Below are positions 12,498-24,906 of a stretch of DNA of 64,000 nucleotides, in pieces. The position numbers were made by a program, and so were the translations under genes. The notes under the pieces are model-generated. The model was not told the origin of the DNA, ran no database searches, and saw only the letters and a program-made list of their open reading frames with translations. Each line of letters starts with the position of its first letter. Position 1 is the stretch's first letter. Source of the stretch: Drosophila miranda. Taxonomy: Eukaryota > Arthropoda > Insecta > Diptera > Drosophilidae. Where the stretch lies: assembly GCF_003369915.1 (NCBI RefSeq), contig NC_046677.1, positions 30,150,913 to 30,214,912 on the forward strand, read 5' to 3'.

Positions 12498-14146
12498 CCC
12501 GTCTAAGGGCGAAGTTGCATTATAATGCGCTCATTGTAGTGCAGTTGTTGTTGGCCCTGTTGTTGGCCCTGTTTAATGTTGGCTGAGCACGCTGCGGGAA
12601 TTTTCATAAAAATGCAAAGCATTAACGCTGATTGTAACATATTTTAACGCCCCTTCGCCCCCAGCCCCCTCCCCCTCCTGCAGTTTTATTTCGTTGTTGG
12701 CATCGCATTATTACTTTTTTGAATCTACTATTTTTGAACTATTTTTTTGTTGGCGAGTTCTTTTTTAAAGTCTCATTAGTCCCGCAATAGAAACACGATA
12801 GAGTTTTACGACTTTTAATGCATTTTGATGGGGGAAATTGTTGTAGCCTTAGAGCCCTCGACGAGGACTATCGATCGGTGTCCTTAGAGCACTCCAAACG
12901 GGCTATCGAAAGGTGGATGCCATGTCGATCGGCTTGGCTTGAAAACAGAGAAGAAGATGCCACTTCGAAGGAAACTTTAGGAGGAAAGAATTGTAAGCAA
13001 GAGGCTGTGTTTGAAACCGGCAAGAATCTGCGAAGATTATGTGGTTTTTAATAGGGGATCGAATGGCTGCTGCCCTCCTCATGGTTCTACCATCCTCCAC
13101 CCTTAAAGGAACATCCGCTTGGCCCGCCAAGTAGCCAAAAAAGGCAGAAGAAGATGCCACTTTGAAGGAAAATTTAGGAGGAACGAATTGCGAGCAAAAG
13201 GCGAGGAATCTGCGAAGATTAAGTGGTTTTTAATAAGGGATCGAATGGCTACTGCTGCTTGGCCTGGTTGCTGCCTTCCTCATGGTTCTACCCTCCCCCC
13301 AAGCCTGAAAGGAAGCACCATTTCGACGCCTATCCTTACTAGCCCGATATTGCCCAGTTTTAATGATTTTTCCATAATTTTAAGCGCCCCTCTTGAATCC
13401 CAAAACCCATAAAATGGAACCCCTACTAATCCATATTCGAAATGAAATTAAAACGAAGCATTCCCATTCGCATTCGCATTCAAAGCGATTCAAGGACCCA
13501 CTCGAACAATCCCTAGAATATGGGTGCTAACCAAACAAGCGTTAAATTGAAATTATAGATTTTCGTAGATGGTGTGTGCTCTGAGTGTGTGTTGGCCAAA
13601 GCTCCCCAAGAAGCTGGCCAACAGGAGGGGAAACTCTCGCCCCAGCCACAGCCCCAGCCACATCCCCAGCCACAGTTGGAGCCCCAGCGACGATGCGTCG
13701 GCAAATGACAGTTGAACAAATTGAAATTGTCGTACATTTAAGAAAACGAATGGCTGAGAGCTCTAAAAGTAATGTCCTGTGGATCTGTGGCGCCCCAAAG
13801 AGCTGCGCCAAAGGAATCGAACAGGATGTGTAATTATGACGGCGGCATCCAACTGGGACGCACGCGGCGAGGCCACACTGTAGCCAGCAGGGTCCTTGGC
13901 TCACCTCATTCTTTGCGCATAATTTGCAAGCATTTCCCCCTTATCGGTTCTCGGTTATCGGTACTCGGTTCTCGGTGCTGGGTGCTGGGTTTTGCATTTA
14001 TTGCGCCACTTACCTTTTGTGCAGATGGCCTGATAACGATCCAAGTCATCCATGCTGCATTGGCATTCGGCGGGGCACTTCCTTCTCGTATTGCTGAACA
14101 GGGCCGGCATTATGCACAGGCTGAACAGCAGCCACTTCAAAAGCAT
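5545..14146 (-). CDS. leucine-rich-repeat single-pass transmembrane protein, 12 coding exons
   Basis: Type I membrane protein of 770 residues, probably a cell-surface adhesion or receptor protein. Coding exons in transcript order are 14146-14014, 11982-11782, 10760-10633, 9754-9611, 9540-9436, 9362-9236, 9155-8959, 8895-8740, 8054-7908, 7692-7530, 7397-7266 and 6224-5545. They total 2313 nt; every join is GT-AG and frame is kept throughout. Residues 1-18 form a signal peptide. An LRRNT cap follows (C24, C28, C30, C42), then about 15 LxxLxLxxNxL repeats (residues ~90-435), an LRRCT cap with four Cys, a membrane helix at ~503-528, and a 242-residue tail rich in Ala, Pro and Gly. Most introns split the domain between repeats, as is common in LRR genes. 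The start ATG lies directly after a CCTGCAG acceptor, so the 5' UTR is on an upstream exon. I cannot name the D. melanogaster ortholog. Confidence 0.93.
9839..9868. repeat. 8-bp tandem repeat GGACTACA
   Basis: Nearly four copies of GGACTACA in intron 3 of the LRR gene. Confidence 0.85.
12193..12212. repeat. poly-G run
   Basis: Twenty consecutive G in intron 1 of the LRR gene. Its length may be uncertain in any assembly. Confidence 0.9.
12461..12493. repeat. GT microsatellite
   Basis: About 16 GT dinucleotides in intron 1 of the LRR gene. Confidence 0.9.
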
Positions 14147-15300
14147 CTGCAGGCGACACGGACAAAGAGAAAGAGAGAGAGAGAGTGAGAGAGAATGTGG
14201 GGGAGTATGGGAGTATGAGAGAAAAGCTGGAAAAAGTTATTTCACTTTTGTGGTTAGTGAATGCAATTAGTGGCGTTTTGCCTTTTCTAGTCCATGCCCC
14301 TGGCCCCTGCTCCTTGCCATGAATATTTTAAACCCCGCATCTCCCTTCCCCCCATGGGTGGCCTTTCCTGAAACTTTAACGAAGCGTTCGCCAATCGAAC
14401 CCCTTTTAATTGCTTTGCCAGGTGATTGAAGGACCCGCAGAACTAATTTAACTTTTCGCCTCCTTGGTTTTGGCCTTCAATTACGTCAAGTGGCCATCTA
14501 GTTGGAGTCAAACATTAGGGAATATAATTGCATAAATACGACTATTCCCTATAATTCATAGATAGATAGACAGTGGTGCAGCAGTAGAGTAAAATCCCTA
14601 TCGTTGTTCCCACTGTGCCACGCTGTAACCTTTACACACACAAACTCGTACATACATATGCTCCCGCCCATAATGAGAAGAGGTCCGCTTTCGCAATGCA
14701 CTCTCTTTTCGGGTCTTATTTTGCTTCGTTTTTCTCTCTTGCATCAAACACAGAGTCAGAGCGCTTTAAGTAGTTCTGGCTGAGCGTAAGTTACGACCCG
14801 ACAAAGTGTTAGCGGACCACCCCGCCCGGCAGCAGTCTCTGCAGGCGCTCTCTTGCCTTCTCGAACGCTCTCGCAATCTGTCACGCTCTTGCCCAGCAAA
14901 CTACCAGACGTTCCTTTTGCTAGAGTCCCGCAAAATGCTCGCAAACGAGGTCAGCAGCGAGCTTGTATACAAGCGATAGGTTTTTGTGTCGCAAAATGAT
15001 TGCAAAACTCTCGCCAACGATTTATTTGCGAGCTCTCATAAATAGTACTTTTACTGCCACAAACTGAACGACACAAGTATCTTATTTCTATCATATGCGG
15101 GTGCAAAGGCGAGCGTTTTGTCGGGTTAAGTCTCGCATTTGAATCGCTTGCGATATCCTTTGTGAGCATTTGGTTTGCTGGCTGCTTGCCGCCTGCTCAA
15201 GATTTGAATTTGTATCTAGCAATGACTTCTTGCACCTCCCGCGTCTTGAATCGATCTAGTCCTCTATCGCTTATAGCTCTATTGCTCTCCAATATGCTTC
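14147..15300. other. presumed 5' leader region of the LRR gene
   Basis: On the minus strand the LRR start codon directly follows a splice acceptor at 14147, so at least one noncoding exon lies to the right. I cannot place its donor. The stretch 14.7-15.2 kb repeats words such as TCGCAAAA and GCTCGC and contains a perfect 14-bp palindrome, GCTTGTATACAAGC, at 14961-14974. It could be a leader exon or a decayed mobile element. A 72-codon minus ORF (15169-14951) is open but not recognised. Confidence 0.35.
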
Positions 15301-15339
15301 GATATGCTATAAACCATCGCAATAAACCATATAGTGAAC

Positions 15340-15525
15340 TAAAGTTACTTCCTAGATGTCTTATATGTTAATTTTTTCGGACACGATTTCCGTTCTTTGA
15401 GGCGCCATTCAGAATGATCGAGTGTCGATCTCCGTGGCCGAATATTCGTTTTTTTTTTCTAGGGTGGCCGTACATTCATGTATTATTAATATACAACTAG
15501 GGATGCCCTATTGGCTGTTAGGGGG
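15340..15525 (-). repeat. dispersed element, copy A
   Basis: Read on the minus strand, this stretch shares ordered blocks with 29836-29985 on the plus strand. They are AGCCAATA-GGC, then CATGAATGTACGGCCAC followed by YCTAGAA, then an A-rich run, then AACATATAA and ACATCT followed by an ACTTTA block. Spacing differs by insertions and deletions, so the two are diverged homologs. I do not recognise the family. It may be a mobile element or a shared promoter-type sequence. Confidence 0.6.
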
Positions 15526-15922
15526 TTATCCTCCCCGCGAACCGAACAATCGCCGCCTTTGAAATAAATCCATCGCCACATACGCTGCTAAAGAAGCTCC
15601 GTAGCTCATAATCCGTATCATAATTACTCTTAAATCTCTTAAGCCCCCCCACACCATTCAGAGCCTGCCGCAATCCGTGCTTCATCCAAAAAAGAGAGAC
15701 AGCTGTGGCTTAAAATTGAGAGATTTATAAGCTTATCCGTTGGATAGACAGAGGCTACACAGGAATATACACAGATATACATATACGTGTGGGTGTACGT
15801 GTGGGTGGGTTTACGTGTGTGTGTGTGTGGGTGTGCACACCTCACACCTCCCCTAACCAGAGGGCCATTCAAATTGAAATCAACGTGGTGTCACATGTTG
15901 ACATGGTTTCAGCTGTTATTTC

Positions 15923-15924
15923 GG

Positions 15925-15959
<35 letters not shown>

Positions 15960-15960
15960 G
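15923..15960. repeat. GTT microsatellite
   Basis: Twelve or so GTT triplets, noncoding. Confidence 0.9.
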
Positions 15961-16658
15961 CTTCCATTACTATTTTTATTTTTTTGTATTTTTTTCTATG
16001 TGAAAACAGTAAGTTCTGTGGTTTTGTTACATAGTTTCGCCCTGTTTTCATGTGTGTGTGTGTGTGTGTGTGGGCATTGCGTATACGCCATGTTGACCTC
16101 GGTGATTTGTGGTCGGTGCTCGGCACTAGGACACTTGTGCGCGCCGCGGCCAGCGATAAACTGTGGCACTGGTCGGGTGGGGTCTGGGTCTGGGTCTGGC
16201 TCTGGTTGGGTCCTGTGGTCCTGATGCAGTCCGACGTGCTGCATAAATTAGCCGCAGCAGCAGCACATTGCGGTTTAGAAAACAGCCAAAGAGAGAGAGG
16301 GAGAGGGGGCAAGAGGGAACAGCGAAAAAGAATCAAAAATTATAAAAGAAAGCCACGTAACTGGCACCAGAGTTAACCGGTTTTCAATTTGCCTAAAAGC
16401 GAGTGCATTCGAGAATTAAATTTCGGCCCAGAATTCGGGATTCTCGGGCTTCTTGCAGACGTTTCCCGGAGACATGCGAAAGCCGCAGGATTTATGTGCA
16501 GCATATTTTTCATTTCACATATTTTGGGCGCAACGCAGGCCCGAAGGGGGGTGGAGAGCAGAGTCGGGTGGAGTGCCCGCTCCCGGACGAGGGGGAAAAG
16601 AGTTGTCTGGCTGGCAGCAACTGTCAAGTTGCCGGCTCATCGTCGGCACCTTATGCAG

Positions 16659-16714
16659 TGTGCCTGGTGCTCTGTGCCTGGTGCTCTGTGCCTGGTGCTC
16701 TGTGCCTGGTGCTC
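16659..16714. repeat. 14-bp tandem repeat, four copies
   Basis: Four perfect copies of TGTGCCTGGTGCTC. Confidence 0.95.
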
Positions 16715-19700
16715 GAACGGATGCTGGTGTTGTTGTCAGGATATTGCCGCTGGGCTCGGTTGAGTAATATTTCTGGAAAGTTGCTGCGGTAAAAGTGAAA
16801 AATTGAGACAGCCGCTGCCGCCGCTTGGAGGACACTTTTTCCCACCAAAGGAAAACTTCCCGATGCACATTTGCAACTCTTTATTCGCTCGCACTCGCAC
16901 TCCATTTAACACGGCCCATAACTCGGCATAAACTTTCGAAAAGTGCACTTAAATTGGGAAAACTTGTAGGCAAAAGAGGATTCGGGGGAGGCCCAAGGGC
17001 AGAAGCCTCAACTTGTGAGTTGTGATCATCCTTTAAACCAATACTTGGCACAAATTAATCACAGCCCCCCCCCTCGAAGCCGAGCCAGAGATGGATAGCC
17101 CAGAAATCAGCATCTGTCGGAGTCCCCACCGCAAAGGCTTCGCCTCGGACCGACCAGCTGACGTCCTACACGCTCCACTTGGACTTTGGCAAAGTTTTGC
17201 CGGGCCCAGGCCCAGGCCCAGGCCCTGGCCTGGCCCTGGCCACGCGAAGAGGAGAGCGAAGAGCAGAGCGGAACCAACATCTAAAGGCATCCAAAGTAGT
17301 TGTTGATATCAGCTTTCAGCGTATGCCCGGCCAGGCCCTACCCTATTTAAACATTGGCAAATTTGTTTGGCCCGTTGCCCACTCCGCAGGCAAACAGAAC
17401 CGGAAGCAATCCGAGAGCAGATACTCGCACCGAGTGGAAGGAGCTCGAAATTACTCATACGCCTCCTGGGACAAGGCAACGGATGTGGCTTTTAATACGT
17501 TCGCTACTTTTGTAATTGAATATGATAAATCAAACGAAAGGCGGTCCCCCCTTGGCCCGTTCCAAGGCGGAAGTGGTCTCCAGTTTCACTCGGGCCCTCG
17601 CCGAGGTATTCATTTGCCGGTCACTAAATTTAATGCCTTCTTCTGGCAGGCCTCGACTCAAAACCAAATAAATCTCAATATTTCTGAGGCCAAATCAAAT
17701 TACGCTAAATTCCTGCCAAACGGCTAAGCCCCCCGCCACAGAAAGGAATAAAACAAAAGAGAGAGAGAGGGAGAGCGTAACATCTGGCATAATATTATGA
17801 ATTATGCTGCTTGGTGGCTGTGTGGGCGTGGCCGATTTGCGCCTTTCGCCGCTGACCGGCGACCGGCGACCGACGACGAGGGGCAGCATTAAAATTCATG
17901 AACACATTTATTGCCAATTACTGCGGGGCCCCAGGCACGTTTTATATACATATAAACCACACGTATATACACACGTATACATATATATATATATATTTTT
18001 TTTTATTGTATTTATGGCAGGTTACAAACCGAATTTTTTCGCCCCAAAAATATTTCCTACGCCGCGCGGCGGGGCAACAAATTGATAAATTAGATTTACG
18101 CTTCAGAAATTATATTACAATATAATATATACAAGTATATATTTTTTCGACGCCAGATTTGTTTTTATTTTGCTGTCGGGGTCGGAGTTTAATGTGCCAC
18201 CAAATTATTTTAAAGCCTGCGAATATTTCATGTGCCATTTTTTGGATATTCTGACCCCAGGGTTTATTTATCGCTGGTCCTTCATCAGACAGGGCCGATA
18301 ACTGTTGATCGCACGCCCAGTTTTGGGCTTAAAAAATGGCATTAAACTTTAATGCGAAGGCAATTTATCAAAAAAAAAAGATTGGGTCGTATGCATTCCC
18401 ATAAATAAAGGAAAGGCTGGAAAAAGCCAAGGACACGCCACTCCGACAACCGTCAACCATGGGCTTTCTCTCTTTAGGCCAAAATTTAGCCGTTTGGAGG
18501 CCTTCCTGGAAGCCTTTTATCAATTTCCAGTGGAAAGAAGCCATCTGTAAGCCGCTCGGCTTGAGAAAAGAGGCGGCGAGGCGTGATTATGCCTGGTTAT
18601 AGAGGGAATCGGCTATAGACCATGCTGCATGGTCACGAAACTGCTCCTTGAGGAAGGACGCCTCGGACGCTCGAGGCATAAAAGACTTGAGCGATTAGCT
18701 GCAGGACGTGCAGTGCATGCGATAGAGGGAGGAGGAGCGTCGAACCAGAGCCAGAAATAGCCCGGGATCAGCCGGAATATGCCACGTGCTGGCCATTGCA
18801 TGGCCGTCGCCCGTAAGACTAAGCTCCCGGGGGGACCAGAGAGCCTTAAGCCACGTGGGAGGCGGGGATTTACATGAGAAAACCAAATAGTCGTTTATAG
18901 ATACATCTGTAGCCGAGGGGCGCCCCTCCCCCGCCCCGCCCCGCACACGTGCTGTGGGCCAATTGTTGATGCCGTAATTGTTGTCCACAAACAACTGGCA
19001 CGTCCTTCTATTTTTCTTGATTTATTTTCACACTCAGATGCGAAAGCGAATGCGAGTGCGAATGCGAGAATTTTCATGTAAGGACATGGGGAAATTTATA
19101 TAAAATGGCCAGGATGGCCTCTGGGCTGGGTGTCGGTGTCGGTGTGCAGATTTTGTCGCTTGTTTTTTGGGTCATTTGGTCAATGCGATTAGTTCTGGCC
19201 ACACCCACAAAGCCCACACAGAGAGGCGGTGTCCTGGGGGGCGGAAGTGTGGCCAAGCGGAAGAGGGAGTTGGGGTCTAGTGGCTGGGGCGGGGGCTGGG
19301 GGGCAGACATTAAGCTGACATTGGCCAATTAGGCACGGCAAATGAGCAGCAGCAATCTTTCGAGGCAATGATGCCCAAAACAGGGATTAGTGTCCGCCCC
19401 ACACGCACAGACACCAAAAGCGAGTATTGATTCCCGTTTACTCTTGGTCTTTAACACAATTTACCTTTCACCAGGCTCCGAGCCATGCGTGTGGCCCGCC
19501 AGGTTCCAAGAACCCTTCACTTCCACTCGAGAGTCGTGGCTCGTGAGTCTTGAGTTTCAGCTGCAACCAGATATTAACTTGCAACTGACCGCCGTCCCAG
19601 AAACGACATCGTCATCGTCATCGTCTTGGTCGCGGTTTTCTTTGCCTGTCAGCCCAGAGACAGCACCTGTCCGGCTTTGGTTGGCCGTCTCTCTGGCTGT

Positions 19701-22700
19701 GGCTGTGGCTGGTCATGGTCACAGTTGCAGCTCCTTTTGTCTGCCTTTTGATTGCATTTTTAACGCTTCACGCCCGCTTGGTCTTGGTCCGAGCAGTTAG
19801 CCATTGTCTCTGGCCCTGTCTCTAATTGAATTACAAATTCCAGGGAAAGAAGGGTGATCCAAGCTCAAACCGACCGCTGATCGAGTTAAGGTGCGAGCGT
19901 CCTCCTTTAAGGGCTTAACTTTCAATTATGGCCGGCCGACACATTTCAGTGATTTATCTTAATGCACTTTGTGTGCGAGGGCTTTAATTTTAAATGCAGT
20001 TTAAGGCCACTCCATCTGACAGCGGACACAATGCGGAATTTATTAACATTGCCCTGCATTTACCGGGTAATTTCGGTAAATGTTGAGGGCTTAATCCGAT
20101 GACAGGCCCGTTCTGGCAGAAAAACCTGTAAACTTTCCTCTTACGATAATTTAAAGTCGAAGCCAAACTCCGTCGCCCGTAAAAGTCGGGCCTTGACAGG
20201 GTTAAAGGCGGTAAAGGAGGCTCCTCTCCACCCCCCACCCCCCACCACCATATGGATTTCCCTTTTCGCTTGGCTTTTCCCTTGACGAAAACTTTCCGCT
20301 GGCTTTAAGTTTGCAAAAGGGAAATTTTTCAATTAAGCCGCTCCCCGAGTGTCTCGAAGTGCACTTGAGACTGTCTGGTCGTCCTCCAAGAGAGAGGGGG
20401 AGGGGTGCGGGGGCAGGGGCATGCCATTTAAATTTATCATTTTTTAATGAGACTCTTAATTACAGACTGAGGGACAGCCAAACAGCATGTTGCAAATAAT
20501 GCTACAACGCTAATTGTTTCCGCTTGTTCATTTGGCCAACACACACACACACACACACGCACACACACACGCAGAGAGAGGGGGGAGGGCCCACACAAAT
20601 GCCACTTCTGGCATCATCTCAAGGAGACACAAAGGCGGAGGCGGAGGCTGGGGCTGTGTCTGTGGCTCTACAGCCTCATATATTTTCCCTGAGAGAAGGT
20701 ATCCCAGTGTATCTTTGTGGCACGTGCGGGGCCTGGTCTGGTCTGGTCTGGTCTGCTCGGTCGTCTATCTTTTCACCGCAAGTCTCTCCGAGGAGCAGCC
20801 TCTTCATTAGATTCGTTTAATTTAGCTTGTTCGAGACACCCAGTCATTCCAATTAAATCACAGACTTTAAGTTGTCTCCGACTCCACTGAGGAGACAGTG
20901 GAGCTCTTAGCTGAATGGCGAAACACGAGAGGCAGCCGCAGACTTGTATACCCTGGAATGGCCATCCAAAGGGGAGCTTTCGGTGGACTGCCAAGACGCC
21001 AGTGGGCACCAGAATACCCTCTTTGTAGAGCAAGTGCCCCTTTTGTGGGCAATTGAAAGATGGCAACACGATATGGAAGACAACAGATCTAGAGTGAAGC
21101 ATATTTTTGTGTCAAAGTCGGGAACGTATGGATTCGATTGCTAATGAAATTGTTGTTTGGGTTGGGTTGGGTTTGGGTCCATCAAATCAGTGGAGGCCCC
21201 TCGTGGGCCGCACTCCAAACGAATTGAGCTGTTCGATTCCATCGCCACACGTTTCAATATTTATTATTGCCTATTGACACTGAACAGGTCGAGGGCCATC
21301 GACGGAGGGAGGGAGGACCCATGGACCCATGGACCCACGAATGCAGTGCAAACACATTTCCAGAGTGCCGGAGTGGGGGAGTGGGGGAGCTGTGGAGCTG
21401 CGGAGTGCGGGAGCTGTGGAGTGCCAGTGGCAAACATATTATTGACATTTTATGGTTGGAAATTCATCGCAAAAAAACAATCAAAAAGGGTAAGAGGTGG
21501 CCACGCACGACTGCCGGGGCATAGGATGGGCTTTGGATGGGAGTCTGTTGGGGTGGAGTGGGGGGGGGGAGCCTGTTGGCGGGGCCCACAAGTCGATTAA
21601 CTGTTTGATTGAGTTCTCCCATATCCTCGCATCTGATGCGGTATTTGCGGTTGATGTGTTTAAAAGTCAATACGCGTGACACTCGCCAAGGGAGGGGGAG
21701 GGGAAATCTTAATGGAAAAATGCCTCGTAAAAATGTTATGCGGCAAGAAATCGGGGGGGCAGCCCCTCCTTTAGGGATTCCTGTCATTGCAAACGCAATT
21801 AAAAAGCCTCAGAGCCTGTCAGTGGGCTCTCTTTCGGTCCGAGCGGCCTTCTGGCGGCTTTTTTATAAATATTAAACTTTGACACAATGTCGGCCCTGGC
21901 CTCCTTTCAACCCTTTGGCCGCGGGGCCGGCAGATTACTGCTTAGCCTCTCAAAATGTTTGCATAGTGACTGTCATTGATAAATTAGCAATGCCATTCGC
22001 AGGAGCACGCCAGACGGACGGACAATATGTTCGTTTTGGGGGAAGTCCTGCGACGCTTCAGGGATTCCAATGAGCGGAGGGCAGTCCGGGGACAGACAGG
22101 AATGAAAATTGAAGGCAAAAACTTCCATCATGGAAGTGCTAGGAAAATTGAATAAATTAATGAGCATTTTGACGGGCAAGAGGGGGCGGCAGGGGGACAA
22201 AACCAGGGCTATTTATGGTTTGAGCTGCGCCAATGATTAATGGCTCAAAAGTGACGTCCGAGTGTCCTTTTGGCACTGGCAGGCGATAATAAAACATTCA
22301 GCATTCAACATTCGGCATTCGATAAGTGCCAGAGACGGAGCAATTAATTTCAATTTATTGAATAATTCGCGATGAATTTATTGAATCTGCGGGGGGTACA
22401 GTCCCCCCCTGATTAGCTCGTACAGAAAGTAATCTTTTTGCCGCAGTGCTGCTAAAATTAATCAAGGCTAAGCTGCCATTCAGAATGTGGCCAGGCACAA
22501 TGCGGGCTTCGCTGGCTTCGCAGCGTATTAATTAAGATGGGTTTATGATTAAGCGGAGAGTAGGAGCCCGTTCCCATGCCCATTCCAGTGGCACTTTGAT
22601 AACTAATTTACAGACATTTATTAGTCGCTGTGCAGCTGGATAGATAAGCTGCGGCAGCGACTGGGAGGCTGGAGCTGGAGTTGCTCATACGCCATGTGGT

Positions 22701-24311
22701 GCCTGCGGTGTGCCAATAATGCTGGTGTCTGTCTATGAGCGAGTGCTCTGCCTTTGTGTGTGTCAAAGCGCGCATTTAAAGCTTAAGGGCTTTAACGGGA
22801 ATCCCCCGCACAGACGCCGGAATGGAGGGGGCGCCCCGGGCACCAGACTAACGACCCAAAGCTCCAAGGAACACCTCTTTAAAGGCGAAAATAAGTTTCT
22901 GGCGGGGGAAAGTGTTAGCACTGGCTGCGTGAACTTTGCCCTTAACTAGCTTCATTCTCGTTTTAATTAAAAACTACATTTCTAGACGCTTTTCTCTCGC
23001 TCTCCCACTCTTTTCTTTCTCCTTTTTGTTTTCCACAGCAGATTCCTTGAGCGAAATGCTCTGATATATGCGTATAATTTCATTTTATGACTCCTTTCCT
23101 CACACACACACAGGGGGGGTGGGGGACATAATGATTAAAAATTCAATTTAGTCGACGCTTAAAATGTAATTATTTATGGCATGCCTTGGGTGGGGCACTG
23201 GGTGGAGCCATTGGATGGGCTATTGGGTGCCCTGTTATGCGATACAGATTTTTAATTACTCAAAAGCAACTAATGGACGAGGTAATCGAAGGTTGTACAC
23301 ACTTTACTGCATTGCTGCAGAATAATTTATCATTTTGCAAGCTGTTGAATATTTTCTAATTAGCAAAAAAGGCCATGAAAGCGAATCCCCGAATCCTGGG
23401 GCACCAGGGACACCCCCCGCCCCGCTCCCGTGCTCACTGGCCGTGCCTCTGTCTCTCTATCTTTCTCCACTTTGGGAGCATTGTTTGCATGCCTTTCTTA
23501 CTGCCACGTAAGCCCCATATACTCAAAGTCTTACGCTCTCGGGGGGCCTGCACTTCCACTCATTCATCAGTCATTCAAAGGCAACGGCAGTGGCAGCGGC
23601 AGCGGCGCTGACAACCAAAACACAATCAACGCTCTCTCTCTCTCTCGGTCTCTCCGTCTCCCGGCTGTCCCTGCCTCCAGGAGTGGCAACATGTTTTTGC
23701 AATTTACCGATTTGCGCTGTAACCGACTCAGACAGGACTTTTTCTGCCCCGTTCCGCACAGAAACTTTTGTGGAGAAAGAAACCCCCCGCACTCTATGCT
23801 CTTTCGGAGGGTCTAATGGAAAAGTCGACTCCGACTTCAGAACTATCGAAAAGGGTATTCAAGACTTCGTCCTCAGGCTCTGCTGCAGCTCGTCCTCGCT
23901 CGTTGTCCTCATCAGAGCGCAATTCAAGCGGAATTCTACAAAATTTACTTTGACGCTCATGCAATGCGCATACGGCGCGTGGGCCCCGTCCGGACGGAGC
24001 CCGTCGTCTTGAATTCTGTTTGTTCAGGCACTTGACGCACGAAAATACGGAAAACAGATGACACTTCCACGTCCCCCACGCTCCCCCACGCTCCCCGTTC
24101 TCATATTTGATTAGACATTCAGACATTTAGCCGCATTCGTCAAACTGTTTGCTGGCGAGGCCCAGCCTGTACAGTGGAGGCTCGCCATCGACTGACAGAA
24201 ACACATTGTTTTGCCAAATAAACTCAGTAAAGTGGATATCTCACTTCTATCTGCTTTGGACACTTGTCAAAAACGGAAACTATTGAAGCGCATAAAATTG
24301 TAAAATAAATG

Positions 24312-24319
24312 TATAAAAA
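24312..24319 (+). promoter_or_regulatory. TATA-like box
   Basis: TATAAAAA lies 31 bp before an ATG that opens a 187-codon frame. If it is used, transcription would start close to that ATG, and the next in-frame ATG at 24427 would be the more likely initiator. No other support. Confidence 0.2.
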
Positions 24320-24426
24320 GCATGTTTATTGTGCATTAAATTATGCATAAATTCAGTGATAGACAGCACAGGAAAGTCCAGCCTTTGACCTTTTTGCAGC
24401 TGTCCTCTCCAGAGGATCGAGGAACT

Positions 24427-24906
24427 ATGGTGGCTCTGGTCTTCATCTATGACCTTCTAGTGGGTTACATCTATTGCTCGGACCTGCTTAACATAGTAGG
24501 ATTCGCTTCAGCACGTCTGCCAGGTGCCGGAGGAGCCATGCCCCCTTTCCGATTGATCTCCAGCGGACCAACTATGGCTTTAATGAGCCCATCTGTAGGT
24601 CCCTGCCAGTTGGGATGGGTTTTAGTTTTTCAGACAGGAAAAACGCCAAGAAAAGGAGGGAGTGCCGCCCAACTTGCTCACACGCTCTTCCCTTCCAAAG
24701 ACACCTACTGCATGCAGGCCGCATATGTCCATAGATTTGGCTTCGATGCGACTGTGGAACCGCTCATTAGATCTCCCTTTCTCAAAAGGCCTCCTTCAAG
24801 TGGACCTGTGTGGCCTGTGGGAAGGCCTGAGTCGGTTTCTGTTCACACAAAGAGCTGCCCCACGTTGAGAGATCTGTGCCCTGCCCTAGCCGCACACCCA
24901 CTCTAA
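24427..24906 (+). CDS. weak candidate ORF with hydrophobic N-terminus
   Basis: This is an open frame of 159 codons, or 187 if the ATG at 24343 is used. It begins MVALVFIYDLLVGYIY, which could be a signal peptide or membrane anchor. The rest is Ser, Pro and Gly-rich without a recognised domain. A TATA-like box stands upstream at 24312. By length alone an ORF of this size is expected about once by chance in 64 kb of six-frame sequence, so I hold this as a candidate only. It could also be a decayed coding sequence. Confidence 0.2.
   Translation: MVALVFIYDLLVGYIYCSDLLNIVGFASARLPGAGGAMPPFRLISSGPTMALMSPSVGPCQLGWVLVFQTGKTPRKGGSAAQLAHTLFPSKDTYCMQAAYVHRFGFDATVEPLIRSPFLKRPPSSGPVWPVGRPESVSVHTKSCPTLRDLCPALAAHPL

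Larger units (their letters stand above)
15541..24300. other. gene-poor tract
   Basis: I can support no gene here. The tract contains GT/CA and CT runs (16050-16071, 20539-20568 and others) and a 14-bp repeat at 16659-16714. Many open frames of 60-180 codons occur on both strands with no recognisable domains, so they are best read as chance. A minus ORF at 24126-23794 has a plausible acidic stretch, but the opposite strand is equally open. The tract may hold enhancers of the LRR gene, which I cannot show. Confidence 0.5.

Noticed and set aside
5545..14146. Naming the LRR gene as 2mit (the LRR gene inside the timeout intron)
   Set aside because: The predicted 770 residues look too short for what I recall of 2mit, and I see no timeout exons on the opposite strand; the name is left blank.
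23590..24126. Overlapping long frames on both strands (140 codons plus, 110 codons minus)
   Set aside because: Both strands and several frames are open at once, so openness says little; no domain and no supported splice sites.
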